From the NCBI RefSeq assembly GCF_009758255.1, contig NZ_WSEN01000010.1, forward strand, positions 62,001 to 126,000: a stretch of 64,000 nucleotides of DNA, given 5' to 3'. Origin of the DNA: Microbacterium sp. MAH-37. GTDB lineage: Bacteria; Actinomycetota; Actinomycetes; Actinomycetales; Microbacteriaceae. Below are positions 42,042 through 50,355 of the stretch, in pieces. How positions within the stretch are numbered: the first letter of the stretch is position 1; every line of letters starts with the position of its first letter. Made by a program: the position numbers and the translations under genes. The notes below the pieces were generated by a model. It made no database searches and was not told where the DNA came from. It saw nothing but the letters and a program-made list of their open reading frames with translations.

Positions 42042-42128
42042 GAGATGTCTTTCGCCGGTGACGCGCCCTGGTGCCGCAGAAACCCATCCCTCGCCGTGCC
42101 GCCTACAGCCCGTGAAAGCCATCCCTCG
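42042..42128. repeat. Hairpin repeat copies downstream of the DUF559 gene
   Basis: One complete copy (42042-42093: GAGATGTCTTTCGCCGG ... GAAACCCATCCCTC) and a right half-copy (42112-42128, GTGAAAGCCATCCCTCG). They occupy the convergent gap between the DUF559 gene and pheA and may help end both transcripts. Confidence 0.7.
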
Positions 42129-42158
42129 GCGGACGGGCTCGCGGGGGGCGGGGGCGCG

Positions 42159-43100
42159 TCAGGCCTCCGGCTCGCCGCCGATCAGGCCGCGCAGCCAGTC
42201 GCGCGCCTCGACGAACACGTCGTCGGCGTAGCGCTCCGGGTACTGCACGATTTTGCGGTCGGCCCGGGGGTACGACCCGAGGAACACCACGCGCGGGCTG
42301 AACCGGCGGATGCCGAGCAGGGCGTCCGCCATCCGCTCGTCGTAGACGTGGCCGTCGGCGTCCAGCACGAAGCGGTACCGGCCGAGCTCGTCGCCGATCG
42401 GGCGGGACTGCAGCAGCGACAGGTTGATCCCGCGGGTGGAGAACTGCTCGAGCAGCTCGAGCAGGGCACCCGCGTGGTCCTCCGGCAGCTCCACGATGAG
42501 GGACGTCTTGTCCGCGCCGGTCGGCGGCACGGGGGTCGTGGTTCGTGTCACCAGCACGAATCTGGTCTGCGCACTCGCGTTGTCGCCGATGTCCTCGGCC
42601 AGCACCTCGAGCTCGTGATGCTGCACGATGCCAGGGGCCGCGATCGCGGCCTGCGCGGGCAGGCTCCCGTCGAGGATGCCGATGGCGGATGCCACGTTGC
42701 TGGCCGCCGGCACGTGCGAATGCTTCGGAAGGTGAGCGCCGAGCCAGCTGTGGCACTGCGCGTACGCGACCGGGTGCGCGGCGATCACCGAGACGTCATC
42801 GAGGGTCGTGCCGGGCGCCGCGACCAGCACGAAGTTCACGTTCACCAGGTACTCACCGACGATCCGCAGACCGGGCTTCGTGGCGAGGGCGTCGAGAGTC
42901 GTGGAGACGCCGCCTTCGATCGAGTTCTCGATCGCGATCATCGCGGCATCCGAGACCCCGGACAGCACGTCTCCGAGCGCCTCGCCGACGTTGTGCACCG
43001 GCTTCCAGTGGTGCCCTCGCGCCTCGGGCACCTGGTCGAGCGCCGCCTCTGTGAAGGTTCCGGCAGGGCCCAGGTAGCTGTAGGTGCGGCGATCGGTCAC
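42159..43100 (-). CDS. pheA: Prephenate dehydratase
   Basis: A 313-residue monofunctional prephenate dehydratase that makes phenylpyruvate from prephenate for phenylalanine synthesis. The catalytic domain starts YSYLGPAGTFTEAAL and includes AAMIAIENSIEGGV; the C-terminal ACT regulatory domain (about 200-280) carries the KTSLIVELPEDHAGALLELLEQFSTRGINLSLLQSRP allosteric segment, including the ESRP-equivalent QSRP. Divergent from pgm with a 79-base intergenic region. Confidence 0.96.
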   Translation of the reverse strand: MTDRRTYSYLGPAGTFTEAALDQVPEARGHHWKPVHNVGEALGDVLSGVSDAAMIAIENSIEGGVSTTLDALATKPGLRIVGEYLVNVNFVLVAAPGTTLDDVSVIAAHPVAYAQCHSWLGAHLPKHSHVPAASNVASAIGILDGSLPAQAAIAAPGIVQHHELEVLAEDIGDNASAQTRFVLVTRTTTPVPPTGADKTSLIVELPEDHAGALLELLEQFSTRGINLSLLQSRPIGDELGRYRFVLDADGHVYDERMADALLGIRRFSPRVVFLGSYPRADRKIVQYPERYADDVFVEARDWLRGLIGGEPEA

Positions 43101-43179
43101 CCGGCAAGCCTAGTCCCGGGCGCGTCGCCGAGAACCGATCGTCACCGAACGTGCACAAGTCCGCGGTGCGGGGCAGACT

Positions 43180-44829
43180 ATGCACATGAGCAGCCGTGCC
43201 GGCCTCCCCGCGGAGGAAAGCGACCTGATCGACGTCGACGAACTGATCGCCGCCTATTACGATCGCCACCCCGATCCGAACGTCTCCGCCGAACGGGTGG
43301 TGTTCGGCACCAGCGGCCATCGCGGTTCTGCTCTCACCTCCAGCTTCAACGAGGACCACATCCTCGCGACGACGCAGGCGATCGTCGACTACCGCAACGG
43401 GCAGGGCATCAGTGGCCCGCTGTTCCTCGGCCGCGACACGCACGCCCTCTCGCTGCCCGCCGAGCGCACCGCCGTCGAGGTCCTGATCGGCAACGGCGTC
43501 GACGTGCGCGTCGACTCCCGCGAGTCGTGGGTGCCGACGCCGGCGCTCAGCCACGCCATCCTCACCTACAACCGCGGCCGCGCAGCATCCGACTCCGGCC
43601 GCGCCGACGGCATCGTCGTCACGCCGTCGCACAACCCGCCGCGCGACGGCGGCTTCAAGTACAACCCGCCGAACGGCGGACCGGCCGACACGGATGCCAC
43701 GGGCTGGATCGCCGACCGCGCCAACGAGCTCATCGCCGGCGGCCTTGCCGACGTGAAGCGCATCAGGCACGCCGACATCGACGACTCCACCATCGGCACC
43801 TACGACTTCCGCGACGCCTACGTCCGCGATCTGCCCTCGATCATCGACGTCGAGGCGATCAAGCGCGCGGGCGTCCGCATCGGCGCCGACCCTCTGGGCG
43901 GGGCATCCGTCGAGTACTGGGCGCTGATCCGCGAGATGCACGGCCTGGACCTCACCGTCGTCAACCCCGAGGTCGACCCGACCTGGCGCTTCATGACGCT
44001 GGACTGGGACGAGAAGATCCGGATGGACCCGTCGTCGCCGAGTGCGATGGCGTCGCTGGTCGCCAAGAAGGGCGATTACGACGTGCTCACCGGCAACGAC
44101 GCCGACGCCGACCGGCACGGCATCGTCACCCCGGATGCCGGGCTGATGAACCCGAACCACTACCTGGCCGTCGCGATCGACTACCTGTTCTCGCACCGCG
44201 AGCAGTGGCCGAGGGATGCTGCGATCGGCAAGACCCTGGTGTCGTCGATGATCATCGACCGCGTCGCCGAGTCGCTCGGCCGCCGGCTGCTCGAGGTGCC
44301 GGTGGGCTTCAAGTGGTTCGTACCAGGCCTGCTCGACGGCACCGTCGCGTTCGGCGGCGAGGAGTCCGCGGGTGCGTCCTTCCTGCGCCGCGACGGCTCC
44401 GTGTGGTCGACCGACAAGGACGGCATCCTGCTCTGCCTGCTCGCCGCCGAGATCATCGCCGTGACCGGCAAGAGCCCGTCGGAGCGCTACGCCGAGCTGG
44501 AGGACGCGTTCGGCGCATCCGCGTACCAGCGGGTGGACGCGCCGGCGACGCCGGAGCAGAAGTCGGCGCTGTCGAAGCTCGCCCCCGAAGCCGTCTCGGC
44601 GGCGGAGCTCGCCGGCGAGCCGATCACCGCGAAGCTCTCGCATGCGCCGGGCAACGGCGCGGCGATCGGCGGACTGAAGGTACAGACCGAGCACGCTTGG
44701 TTCGCCGCACGCCCGTCCGGCACCGAGGACGTCTACAAGCTGTACGCCGAGAGCCTGCGCGGCCCCGAGCACCTCGCACAGGTGCAGGAGGAGGCGCGGG
44801 CCGTGGTCAGCGCGGCGCTCGGCGGCTGA
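43180..44829 (+). CDS. pgm: Alpha-D-glucose phosphate-specific phosphoglucomutase
   Basis: A 549-residue enzyme interconverting glucose 1- and 6-phosphate. The N-terminus [19 protein letters not shown] aligns with the E. coli Pgm layout; [10 protein letters not shown] binds substrate, [13 protein letters not shown] contains the catalytic phosphoserine, DADADRHG is the metal loop, and [15 protein letters not shown] and RPSGTED complete the sites. Start ATG 43180, or ATG 43186 if the two first residues are not translated. No clear ribosome site, so possibly leaderless. Confidence 0.96.
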   Translation: MHMSSRAGLPAEESDLIDVDELIAAYYDRHPDPNVSAERVVFGTSGHRGSALTSSFNEDHILATTQAIVDYRNGQGISGPLFLGRDTHALSLPAERTAVEVLIGNGVDVRVDSRESWVPTPALSHAILTYNRGRAASDSGRADGIVVTPSHNPPRDGGFKYNPPNGGPADTDATGWIADRANELIAGGLADVKRIRHADIDDSTIGTYDFRDAYVRDLPSIIDVEAIKRAGVRIGADPLGGASVEYWALIREMHGLDLTVVNPEVDPTWRFMTLDWDEKIRMDPSSPSAMASLVAKKGDYDVLTGNDADADRHGIVTPDAGLMNPNHYLAVAIDYLFSHREQWPRDAAIGKTLVSSMIIDRVAESLGRRLLEVPVGFKWFVPGLLDGTVAFGGEESAGASFLRRDGSVWSTDKDGILLCLLAAEIIAVTGKSPSERYAELEDAFGASAYQRVDAPATPEQKSALSKLAPEAVSAAELAGEPITAKLSHAPGNGAAIGGLKVQTEHAWFAARPSGTEDVYKLYAESLRGPEHLAQVQEEARAVVSAALGG

Positions 44830-44864
44830 CCACCCGGGCGACGAGCGCCCGAACTCACCCATCC

Positions 44865-44979
44865 CGGGTCCTGAGCGAGGAGCGCAGCGACGAGACGAAG
44901 GGCGTGGCTGTCACAGCCTGCCTCTCACCACCGCGCTGATCCTGAGCGCCGTTCGTCTCGCTTCGCTCGCTCAGGATCC
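44865..44979. repeat. Two inverted copies of the GAGCGAAG-type repeat acting as bidirectional terminator
   Basis: Copies at 44865-44901 and 44951-44979 are in opposite orientation and can form a long imperfect hairpin between the convergent pgm and glycerate kinase genes. A third copy is at 207-245. Confidence 0.65.
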
Positions 44980-45004
44980 GCGCGGAAAGCGAGCGGAAGG
45001 GCGC

Positions 45005-46102
45005 TCAGGCCTCGGTTTTCGCGGCCAGCCCGGCCCCGGCGGCGCGGAGCCAGCGCGCCGGCTCCGCGAGCGCCGCCTCCGACGCCCCTGACAGCTCCGT
45101 CAGCGACACGGATGCCGCGAAGATCGAGGTGTCGGCATCCGCCGTGATCCGGCCGGCGACCACGGCCGCCGGCACGCCGGCATCCGCTGCGAGTCCGGCG
45201 ACGAACGACGGCACCTTGCCGTCGCCGGACTGCCCGTCGTAGGAGCCCTCACCGGTGATCACGAGGTCGGCATCGGCGATCGCCTCGGCCAGTCCGATGA
45301 GGCGGGCGACCTCGGATGCCCCCGGGAGCAGCCGCGCACCCCACGCGACCAGCGCGCCACCGACGCCTCCGGCGGCCCCGGCGCCCGGTGTCTCCGGATC
45401 CAGCCCCAGCAGCGCGGCGAGCGCCGCGAGACCGGCATCCGTCCTCGTGCGATCGGCGGCGCCGGTGAGGCCCTTCTGCGGGCCGAACACCTCGGCCGCG
45501 CCTCGGGGTCCGGTCAGCGGATTCGTGACGTCGGTGAGGACGAGCGTCTCGGGCGCCGGGAGCAGCCCGCTGAGGTCGGCGTGCGCGATCGACGGCAGTC
45601 CGCGGGCCCCCTGCGCGACTTCCGAACCGGATGCGTCTGCGAACCGCGCTCCCAGGACGCGCAGCATCCCGGTGCCTCCGTCGGTGGACGCGCTCGAGCC
45701 GATTCCGAGCACCAGCCGCGACACCCCGTGGTCCAGCGCGGCGGCGATCGCCTGGCCGAACCCGGTCGAGTCGGCGTCGAAGGGGCGCAGCTGGTCAAGC
45801 AGTTCGATGCCGGAAGTCGACGCGAGATCGATCACGGCGGTGCCTTCGGGCGCCTCCGCCGTCGCGGGCAACAGCAGCCACGCGGTGTCGACAGGTGCGC
45901 CGGCCGGGCCGTCCACCGTGACCGGCATCCGCACGGCTCCGGGCACCGCCGCCGCGAACGCGGCGACCGTGCCCTCTCCCCCGTCGGCCATCGGGCGCAT
46001 CACGAACTCGGCAGCGTCGCCCCAGCCGTCGGCGAGCGCGGATGCCGCATCCGCTGCCGTGATCGTGCCCTTGAAGCTGTCCGGGGCGAGGACGACGCGC
46101 AT
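45005..46102 (-). CDS. Glycerate 2-kinase (GlxK/GarK type)
   Basis: A 365-residue glycerate kinase phosphorylating D-glycerate to 2-phosphoglycerate for entry into lower glycolysis. The signature start RVVLAPDSFKGTITAADAA, MADGGEGTV, LGIGSSASTDGGTGML and ITGEGSYDGQS are all present. The ATG overlaps the stop of the lacI gene by one base, so the two are coupled. As the last gene of the run from 51506 it fits a sugar pathway ending in glycerate. Confidence 0.95.
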   Translation of the reverse strand: MRVVLAPDSFKGTITAADAASALADGWGDAAEFVMRPMADGGEGTVAAFAAAVPGAVRMPVTVDGPAGAPVDTAWLLLPATAEAPEGTAVIDLASTSGIELLDQLRPFDADSTGFGQAIAAALDHGVSRLVLGIGSSASTDGGTGMLRVLGARFADASGSEVAQGARGLPSIAHADLSGLLPAPETLVLTDVTNPLTGPRGAAEVFGPQKGLTGAADRTRTDAGLAALAALLGLDPETPGAGAAGGVGGALVAWGARLLPGASEVARLIGLAEAIADADLVITGEGSYDGQSGDGKVPSFVAGLAADAGVPAAVVAGRITADADTSIFAASVSLTELSGASEAALAEPARWLRAAGAGLAAKTEA

Positions 46103-47130
46103 CACGCGAGTCCGGGGGTGCTGCCGCGCACGACGACCTCGAGGTCGAGGTCGGGCTGCTGCCACTCGGCATCGACCGTGGCGCGGAACGCCTGATAGCC
46201 GAGCTCGCTCAGCGGCACGCGCACGGTGGTGAGCTGCGGGGTGACGTCGCGGCTGACGGGCACGTCGTCGAAGCCGCACACCGCGATGTCGGCACCGACC
46301 GTGCGACCGGCGTCGCGGATGGCGGTCATCGCGCCGACCGCCACGACATCGCTGAGCGCGAAGACCAGGGTGCCCGGTTCGACGCCGTCTGCGAGCGCCG
46401 CGGTCATGCTCTCCGTGCCGGACTCGCGGGCGAAACCACCACGGTAGGTGCGCTCCACCGCGCCTCCTCCGGCTCCGAAACCCGCCTCGAAACCGGCGAG
46501 ACGATCGTCAGAGGTGCGCACACCCTCGGCCGCGCCGAGCACGATCGCCCTGCGGTAGCCGTGCGCAGCCATCTCACGACCCAGCCTTTCCGCGCCGCCG
46601 CGGTTGTCGATCTGCACGCCACGATCGCCGCCGGGCCCGAACGTCACTGTGCGTGCGCCGAGTGCGGAGAACGCCGCCAGTTCGTCGGGTCGCTCCTGCT
46701 CGCCGCCCTCGCTGCGGGATGCGGCGAGGATCACGCCCTGCGGACGCTGCCCGCGCAGTGCGCGCAGGATGCGGTTCTCGCGCTCGGGGTCGCGCTCGGT
46801 GATCGCGATCGTGACGACGAGTCCGTGCTCGTCCGCACCGCGGGCGACTCCGGAGGCGATCAGGCCGAAGAACGGGTCGGCGATGTCGGCGACCAGCAGC
46901 GCGATCACCGGTGAGGTGCCGCGCGCGATCGACTGCGCGGAGATGTTCGCGGTGTACCCGAGCTCGGCGGCGGCCTGCTCGACGCGCTCGCGGAACGAGT
47001 CGGCGACCTTGCGCTCCGAGCCGTTCAGCACACGGGACGCCGTGGCCAGCGACACCCCCGCGGCCCGTGCGACGTCATGCAGCGTGGGAGTCGAAGCGCG
47101 CCCCGCGCGCCGGGTCTCAGCGGAGGTCAT
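46102..47130 (-). CDS. LacI-family transcriptional regulator 1
   Basis: A 342-residue regulator. The DNA-binding domain is at residues 14-60 (LHDVARAAGVSLATASRVLNGSERKV, with the hinge SAQSIARG), followed by a periplasmic-binding-protein-like sugar domain. It probably represses the sugar operon from 51506 via the LacI-type operator at 51556. It is coupled to the glycerate kinase gene; upstream of it lies the 47215-47453 tandem repeat. Confidence 0.93.
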   Translation of the reverse strand: MTSAETRRAGRASTPTLHDVARAAGVSLATASRVLNGSERKVADSFRERVEQAAAELGYTANISAQSIARGTSPVIALLVADIADPFFGLIASGVARGADEHGLVVTIAITERDPERENRILRALRGQRPQGVILAASRSEGGEQERPDELAAFSALGARTVTFGPGGDRGVQIDNRGGAERLGREMAAHGYRRAIVLGAAEGVRTSDDRLAGFEAGFGAGGGAVERTYRGGFARESGTESMTAALADGVEPGTLVFALSDVVAVGAMTAIRDAGRTVGADIAVCGFDDVPVSRDVTPQLTTVRVPLSELGYQAFRATVDAEWQQPDLDLEVVVRGSTPGLA

Positions 47131-47214
47131 GGGGTGAGCCTATCGGCCGCCTCTGCGGCATCCGCTCGTCTTCTCGTGTCGCGATTCGTCGTCGAAAGCC
47201 GGGCGCCGACCAGC

Positions 47215-47453
47215 TCAGGTCGCACTTCGCCCCGGAAAGATCGCGTCGTAGCAGGACGAACTGCGACCCGAACGGATGCCCGCGGCGCGAAGCGGAACGA
47301 ATCGCGACCCGAGCGGCGGCCGGGCCCCGGAACCGCACCGGCCTGTTCAGGTCGCACTTCGCCCCGGAAAGATCGCGCCGCAGCGGGACCAACTGCGACC
47401 CGAACGGATGCCGGCGACGCGAAGCGAGATGAACTGCGACCCGAGTGGTCGCC
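47215..47453. repeat. Two ~107-bp imperfect direct repeats with internal hairpins
   Basis: Copies at 47215-47321 and 47347-47453 share TCAGGTCGCACTTCGCCCC followed by GGAAAGATCGCG and differ at scattered positions; the period is 132 bp. Within each copy GGTCGCACTTCG can pair with CGAACTGCGACC (11 of 12). The element GAACTGCGACCCGA recurs four times. It fills the 337-base gap 47131-47467 between the TIM-barrel gene and lacI; I see no gene in that gap. Confidence 0.75.
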
Positions 47454-47467
47454 GATGCGGACGACGC

Positions 47468-48223
47468 TCACGCCGCGTCCGCGATCCAGCCGCGCAGGGT
47501 CGCCGCCTCGGCGGCGAGGATGCCTGGGTCGTCGTCGAGGACGAACTCCAGCAGCGCGTCGCGCGGCGGCACGGCCGCCCGGGATGCCGCCGAGAAGAAG
47601 CCACGCCAGAGCGCGTCGCGCTCGTGCAGACGCAGCCGTTCGGTCTGAGGCCACCATGAGAAGACGTGTGCGGCGCTGACGCGATCCTCCAGGGCCGCGT
47701 AGTCGGCGAGCGCCGACTCGTCGGATGCCGCGACGTTCGGCTGCCAATAGGTGGACAGGCCGGGAACCTCGGTGAGCAGGCGACGCGTGGTCGCTGCGGT
47801 GTCGGTGAGGGTGCGGGAGTGGTACTCCAGAGCGAGGGTGATCCCGCGGGCGGCGGCCAGCTCCGCGGCGTCCTGCAGCCGACCGATCACGAACGCCCAG
47901 TGCTCGGTCGTCGCCTCCGCCGAACCGGTGCCTCCGGCCCAGATGCGCACGCGGTCCGCGCCGAGCGCCTGGGCGCTGTCGAGCACGGGCTCGAGGTCGT
48001 CCTGCACGCCGGGGCGGAAGTACGAGCCGTACGAGCAGACCGCGAGCCCGGCATCCGTCGTCGCGCGCACCACCTCGGCGGCGCGCGCTGTGTCGCCGGG
48101 CGGCACGTGCACGTCGCCGCCCCACTCGATCACCTCGAGGCCGGCGGCGGCGGTCGCCTCGACGACCTGCTCGGCGGTCAACTGCCGGAAAGTCACGGAG
48201 CAGAGTCCTGGTCGCATGGTCAT
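47468..48223 (-). CDS. TIM-barrel sugar phosphate isomerase/epimerase-like protein 2
   Basis: A 251-residue protein of the xylose-isomerase-like TIM-barrel family. Visible are EVIEWGGDVHVPPGD near residue 28, CSYGSYFRPG, RIWAGGTGSAEA, LALEYHSRTLTDT and a C-terminal DALLEFVLDDDP segment; conserved acidic and His positions fit a metal isomerase or epimerase. ATG 48223 (MTMRPG) has AGGA upstream. It is separated from the preceding isomerase gene by a 24-bp perfect inverted repeat. Confidence 0.83.
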   Translation of the reverse strand: MTMRPGLCSVTFRQLTAEQVVEATAAAGLEVIEWGGDVHVPPGDTARAAEVVRATTDAGLAVCSYGSYFRPGVQDDLEPVLDSAQALGADRVRIWAGGTGSAEATTEHWAFVIGRLQDAAELAAARGITLALEYHSRTLTDTAATTRRLLTEVPGLSTYWQPNVAASDESALADYAALEDRVSAAHVFSWWPQTERLRLHERDALWRGFFSAASRAAVPPRDALLEFVLDDDPGILAAEAATLRGWIADAA

Positions 48224-48236
48224 GTTCCTATCCTGT

Positions 48237-48295
48237 TTCGAATCGCGCAACTTGCTGCATTCTGGCTTGAGATGCAGCAAGTTGCGCGATTCGAA
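48237..48295. repeat. Perfect 24-bp inverted repeat between two isomerase genes
   Basis: 48237-48260 is perfectly complementary to 48272-48295, with an 11-base loop. It is immediately upstream of the ATG at 48223 and 7 bases past the stop of the upstream gene. It is unusually AT-rich for this genome and has no T-run; it may be an RNA processing or stability element within the operon. Confidence 0.8.
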
Positions 48296-48301
48296 GGTGG
48301 T

Positions 48302-49162
48302 TCAGAGGTACGGCGAGACCGTCTCGGCGAAGGACTCCGCGGTGCGGGCGACGACCGTCGCCGGATCCGTGTCCCAGACCTCCTGGTTGAAGATCTCCAC
48401 CTCGATGTCGCGGTCGTAGCCGGTCTCGACCACGGCGCGGGTGAGCGAGGCGAAGTCGATCACGCCGTCGCCCATGTAGTGCCGCGAGAGCAGCACATCG
48501 GCGGGCAGCGGGGTCTTCCAATCGCACACCTGGTAGGTCGAGATCCGGCCCTCGCGGCCGGCGCGGGCGATCTGCTCGTACACCTGCGGGTCCCACCAGA
48601 TGTGGAAGGTGTCCACGGCCGCGCCCACGACGGACGGGTCGAAGTCGGCCGCCAGATCCAGCGCCTGACCGAGCGTCGAGACGACGCAGCGGTCCGACCC
48701 GAACATGGGATGCAGCGGCTCGATCGCCAGCGTCACGCCGGCCTCCTGGGCGTACGGCGCGAGCTCGGTGAGCGCGTCGTGCACCCGGGAGCGCGCGCCG
48801 ACGAGGTCGCGCGAGCCCTCCGGCAGCCCGCCCGCGACGAGCACGAGCACCGCGGTCGAACCCTCGGCACCCGCCGCGGCGAGCGCGGCGGTCTCGTCGA
48901 TCGCCCGCCGGTTGTCGTCGATGGATGCCCGGCGCTCGGACCCCTCGGGCAACGTGAAGAACCCGCCACGGCAGTGCGTCGAGAACCGCAGCCCCGAGTC
49001 GGCGAGCATCTTCGCGGCGGTGTCGAGGCCGACCTCGTTCACCGGCTCGCGCCAGAGGCCGATGGACTGCACCCCGGCATCCGCGGTGACCTTCAGCGCG
49101 GTCGCGAGGTCGGCGTACTTGATCGTGGCCTGGTTGATCGACAGGCGGGGGTCGACGGTCAT
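48302..49162 (-). CDS. TIM-barrel sugar phosphate isomerase/epimerase-like protein 1
   Basis: A 286-residue TIM-barrel isomerase-like protein (IolE/hydroxypyruvate-isomerase-type). Features are LSINQATIKYADL at the start, TLAIEPLHPMFGSDRCVV (metal Glu and His) near residue 147, VVGAAVDTFHIWWDP near 182 and a C-terminal VEIFNQEVW. Its ATG overlaps the stop of the DUF993 gene (ATGA), so it is coupled to it. Probably rearranges an oxidised sugar made by the Gfo/Idh enzyme (inference). Confidence 0.85.
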   Translation of the reverse strand: MTVDPRLSINQATIKYADLATALKVTADAGVQSIGLWREPVNEVGLDTAAKMLADSGLRFSTHCRGGFFTLPEGSERRASIDDNRRAIDETAALAAAGAEGSTAVLVLVAGGLPEGSRDLVGARSRVHDALTELAPYAQEAGVTLAIEPLHPMFGSDRCVVSTLGQALDLAADFDPSVVGAAVDTFHIWWDPQVYEQIARAGREGRISTYQVCDWKTPLPADVLLSRHYMGDGVIDFASLTRAVVETGYDRDIEVEIFNQEVWDTDPATVVARTAESFAETVSPYL

Positions 49163-50355
49163 GCGTACACTCCGTTCAGTCGCAGCATGCCGTGCCAGCG
49201 CTCGCGCGCCAGCTCGGGGTTCTCCAGCGCGAGCGAGGCGTTGGCCAGCTCGACGATGCGGGACAGGTGCGGCAGGCTGCGCGCGGAGTGCAGGCCGCCG
49301 ACCATCTGGAACGCAGGCTGGTGGCCGTTCAGCCAGGCCAGGAACGCGACACCGGTCTTGTAGTAGAAGGTCGGTGCGGCGAACACCTGCCGGCTCAGCT
49401 CCTCGGTGGGGCCGAGGATGCGCTGGTAGGCGGCGTGATCCCCGGCATCCAGCGCCTGGATGGCGGCGGAGGCGACGGGCGTGATCGCCGCGAACGCACC
49501 GAGCAGCGCATCGGAGTGCTTCGGCTCCGCGGCTCCGCCGCCTCGCTCAGCAACCGGATCCTCAAGGCCACCGATCAGCCCGACGTAGTTGAAGTCGTCG
49601 CCGGTGAACATGCGCACGCCCTCGGGGAGCCGCTCACGCACCGAGATCTCGCTCTCGGCGTTCAGCAGGCTCATCTTCACACCCGCGACCTTGTCAGGGT
49701 TCTCCGCGATGATGTCGAGCAGCACGGCCGATGCGGTCTGCCAGTCGTCGGCTCCGAAGTAGCCGGCCAGCTCCGGATCGAACGCCGTTCCGAGCCAATG
49801 CAGCACGACCGGGGACGTGGCGCGCGACAGCACCGCCCGGTACACCCGGCGGTAGTCGTCGGCGGATGCCGCGACCCGTGCCAGATGACGGGACGCCATC
49901 AGCACCGGGCCCGCGCCCTGCTCCTCGGTGTACTCGAGCTGCGAGACGTAGGCGTCGATCACCTGGTCGAGCGAGATGTTCGTCTCGTCGACGTGGTCGG
50001 TGTTGACGCCGACCACGACCGAGCCGCCCTCCTCGCGGGCCACCTCGGCGCTGCGCGCGATGAGCTCGCGGGTGGCCGCGGCGTCCAGCCCCATGTTCCG
50101 CTGCGCGGTGTCCATGGCGTCGGCGACGCCGAGACCCCAGGAGTACACGTTGCGGCGGAACGCCAGCGTGGAGTCCCAGTCGATGTCCGCCGGCTGACCA
50201 GGAGTGTTGTCGGCGTGCACCTTCGGCACGACGTGCGCGGCGGCGTACGCGACGCGGCTGCGCAGCGGCGCGGTCGGGCGCTGGTAGCCGCCGGAGTCGT
50301 TCAGCGCGGCATCCGACGTCGCGCCGTCGGCGGCGAGCAGGCGAAGCGTCGTCAT
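49159..50355 (-). CDS. DUF993 family protein (aldolase-like)
   Basis: A 398-residue protein of the DUF993 family, related to the DapA/NAL aldolase superfamily. Visible segments are VVPKVHADNTPGQPADIDWDSTL, GVNTDHVDETN, VVLHWLGTAFDPELAGYFG, NPDKVAGVKMSLLNAESE (possible Schiff-base lysine in GVKMS) and GDDFNYVGLIGG. In Actinobacteria DUF993 genes sit beside Gfo/Idh dehydrogenases and TIM-barrel isomerases, exactly as here. An aldolase or lyase role in a sugar pathway is inferred, not established. Overlaps both neighbours. Confidence 0.82.
   Translation of the reverse strand: MTTLRLLAADGATSDAALNDSGGYQRPTAPLRSRVAYAAAHVVPKVHADNTPGQPADIDWDSTLAFRRNVYSWGLGVADAMDTAQRNMGLDAAATRELIARSAEVAREEGGSVVVGVNTDHVDETNISLDQVIDAYVSQLEYTEEQGAGPVLMASRHLARVAASADDYRRVYRAVLSRATSPVVLHWLGTAFDPELAGYFGADDWQTASAVLLDIIAENPDKVAGVKMSLLNAESEISVRERLPEGVRMFTGDDFNYVGLIGGLEDPVAERGGGAAEPKHSDALLGAFAAITPVASAAIQALDAGDHAAYQRILGPTEELSRQVFAAPTFYYKTGVAFLAWLNGHQPAFQMVGGLHSARSLPHLSRIVELANASLALENPELARERWHGMLRLNGVYA

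Noticed and set aside
47117..47392. Minus-strand frame encoding repeated LRRDLSGAKCDL peptides
   Set aside because: The repetition comes from the DNA repeat itself; the frame overlaps the lacI start, lacks a ribosome site, and differences between copies preserve hairpins rather than codons.
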